Assembly (NCBI GenBank): GCA_027422505.1 | Contig: JAPQWV010000681.1 | Coordinates: 124,001-188,000 of the forward strand | Direction: 5' to 3' | DNA from: Craterostigma plantagineum | Taxonomy: Eukaryota; Streptophyta; Magnoliopsida; Lamiales; Linderniaceae | DNA: 64,000 nt | Shown: piece by piece, positions 62,961-64,000 of the stretch | Numbering within the stretch: the stretch's first letter is position 1 | Layout: each line of letters opens with the position of its first letter | Notes under the pieces: generated by a model | Seen by the model: only the letters and a program-made list of their open reading frames with translations | Database searches by the model: none | Told to the model about the DNA's origin: nothing | Translations under genes and position numbers: made by a program

Positions 62961-63879
62961 ATTGGTATGGCGTTGTCTAAAGTTGAAACTAATGTAATAG
63001 GAATTGGTGACATTGACTGTCCTTTCTCCTGCGCTGATTGGTAAACGTGCCTTATGGCAAAACTAAGTCAAGAAACACAACGTGTACGTAAATTAAAGAT
63101 TAACATCGTGTCCAACAAATATATATTTTATTATCTCTACTTTGAAATATTTTAATGTATAAAAACTGACCAGACAATCATTTTTTAATCTCGTTCGTTA
63201 TTGACTAATCATTTAATATTCGAAGTCATTGGTGAATAAACTAACCTCAACTCTTGTTAGAAATTTACCGTTCAGAGGAATACATCAATTTCATTTGGGT
63301 CAATATAGTACAAGAAAAGGTTGCAATAAATATCCATCTATAATCGATTATTGTGAAAACAACATTAAATTCACTTGACATAAACTCCTTTCTTTTCCTA
63401 TTTTTCCCAAGGGGAAAAAGAAAACGTCATCGGGTTTAGTATAGTATTCCATAAAATCCCACCACATTCTTACAGCATTCTTACGTGAAAACGCGTAAAA
63501 GGTGGCCTTGGGCAGCTGAAAACTTGAAAAAACAATCAAACAAAAAAAAGTATAAATAAAAAAACAAAGTTCAACGTTCAAAGTCATGCTTCAATGTTCA
63601 AACATCCCATTCTCAAACAGCCTGCCTACCCACAAAATCCCTTTCGTATTCTTCTTCTCAACAAGTTCCCATTTTTCTCCATTCTTCTTTCTTTTGTCTG
63701 TGTGAAGTAGAGTTTCAATTCTTTGCTTGCCGAGTTGGAAGAACCCATAAAGGAAAAGACCGTTTCTTGATTCTGAAGCTTACAAGAAGAAGAAGAAGAA
63801 GAAGAAGAAAAATCATATCTTAGACTTCAATTTTCTTTAGATGATCGTAGCTGAAGACTAGCTAGCTTCTCAAATTCTC
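62961..63879. other. Spacer and probable leader of the next gene
   Basis: AT-rich to about 63600, with no gene seen; the frame at 63348-63587 on the minus strand has no recognisable content. From about 63640 the sequence becomes CT-rich then GAA-rich, as in a plant 5' leader. Confidence 0.4.
63784..63809 (+). repeat. (AAG)n microsatellite in a probable 5' leader
   Basis: About 26 bases of AAG repeats some 70 bases upstream of the start codon at 63880. Confidence 0.9.
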
Positions 63880-64000
63880 ATGGTTTCCAAGTCCATAGTC
63901 GTCGTTGCGTACTATTATCTGCTGCTATTCTCCGGCGGCTTATTAGCCAGTGGAAGAGCTCTTCACAATGTGGATTCTAACGCCACTTCTCTTGCATCAT
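63880..64000 (+). CDS. Probable secreted protein, N-terminus only
   Basis: ATG at 63880 opens a frame that runs off the window. The first ~40 residues, beginning MVSKSIVVVAYYYLLLFSGG and continuing LLASGRALHN, form a typical signal peptide: a lysine, a long hydrophobic core, and small residues before a likely cleavage site near the Ser-Gly-Arg-Ala. What follows (NVDSNATSLAS) has one N-glycosylation sequon. An upstream ATG at 63841 reaches a stop after six codons, so it would be a short upstream ORF. The family cannot be told from this much sequence. Confidence 0.6.
   Translation, partial: MVSKSIVVVAYYYLLLFSGGLLASGRALHNVDSNATSLAS

Overview
The window is nuclear DNA of a eudicot plant. It has intron-rich genes with GT-AG introns, AT-rich introns and spacers, plant-type gene families (HAC acetyltransferase, NAC factor, JASON-like, Raf-like MAPKKK), a plant Ty3/gypsy-type LTR element and a hAT-like small transposon. 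I cannot name the species; an asterid is possible but unproven.

The left two thirds hold one segment of about 22.77 kb present twice in direct orientation. Copy S1 (1-19679) enters the window already in progress. Copy S2 runs from 19680 to 42445. Each copy carries, left to right: the 5' part of a HAC histone acetyltransferase gene (minus), a cofactor-independent phosphoglycerate mutase gene (minus), a hAT-like insertion just upstream of a DEIH-box RNA helicase gene (plus), a Raf-like MAPKKK gene (plus), a JASON-like gene (plus), and the start of a NAC gene (plus). At the S1/S2 join, NAC exon 1 is cut and abuts a HAC gene that has lost its catalytic half. Only at the right end of S2 does NAC continue (to 43438), and it is frame-damaged there. 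Both copies carry single-base indels in coding exons, often in homopolymers and often complementary: one copy is broken where the other is intact. This is what unmerged, poorly polished contig ends (a false tandem duplication) would look like, but a real duplication with decaying copies is not excluded.

The right third is single-copy. APC5, an anaphase-promoting-complex subunit, runs from 44244 to 57737 (plus, 20 exons). Coding exon 5 is split by a 7.0-kb LTR retrotransposon with nearly identical LTRs and a 5-bp target duplication; the other exons read cleanly. The element has one gag-like ORF and no pol, so it is non-autonomous. VPS34, the class III PI 3-kinase, follows tail to tail (57983-62742, minus, 17 exons) and also reads without frame damage. 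The window ends in the first exon of a gene for a probably secreted protein (63880 onward).

The genes are housekeeping or regulatory plant genes and do not form one pathway. The points of most interest are the duplication junction, the asymmetric indels, and the very recent insertion in an essential cell-cycle gene. I found no convincing new multi-gene system.
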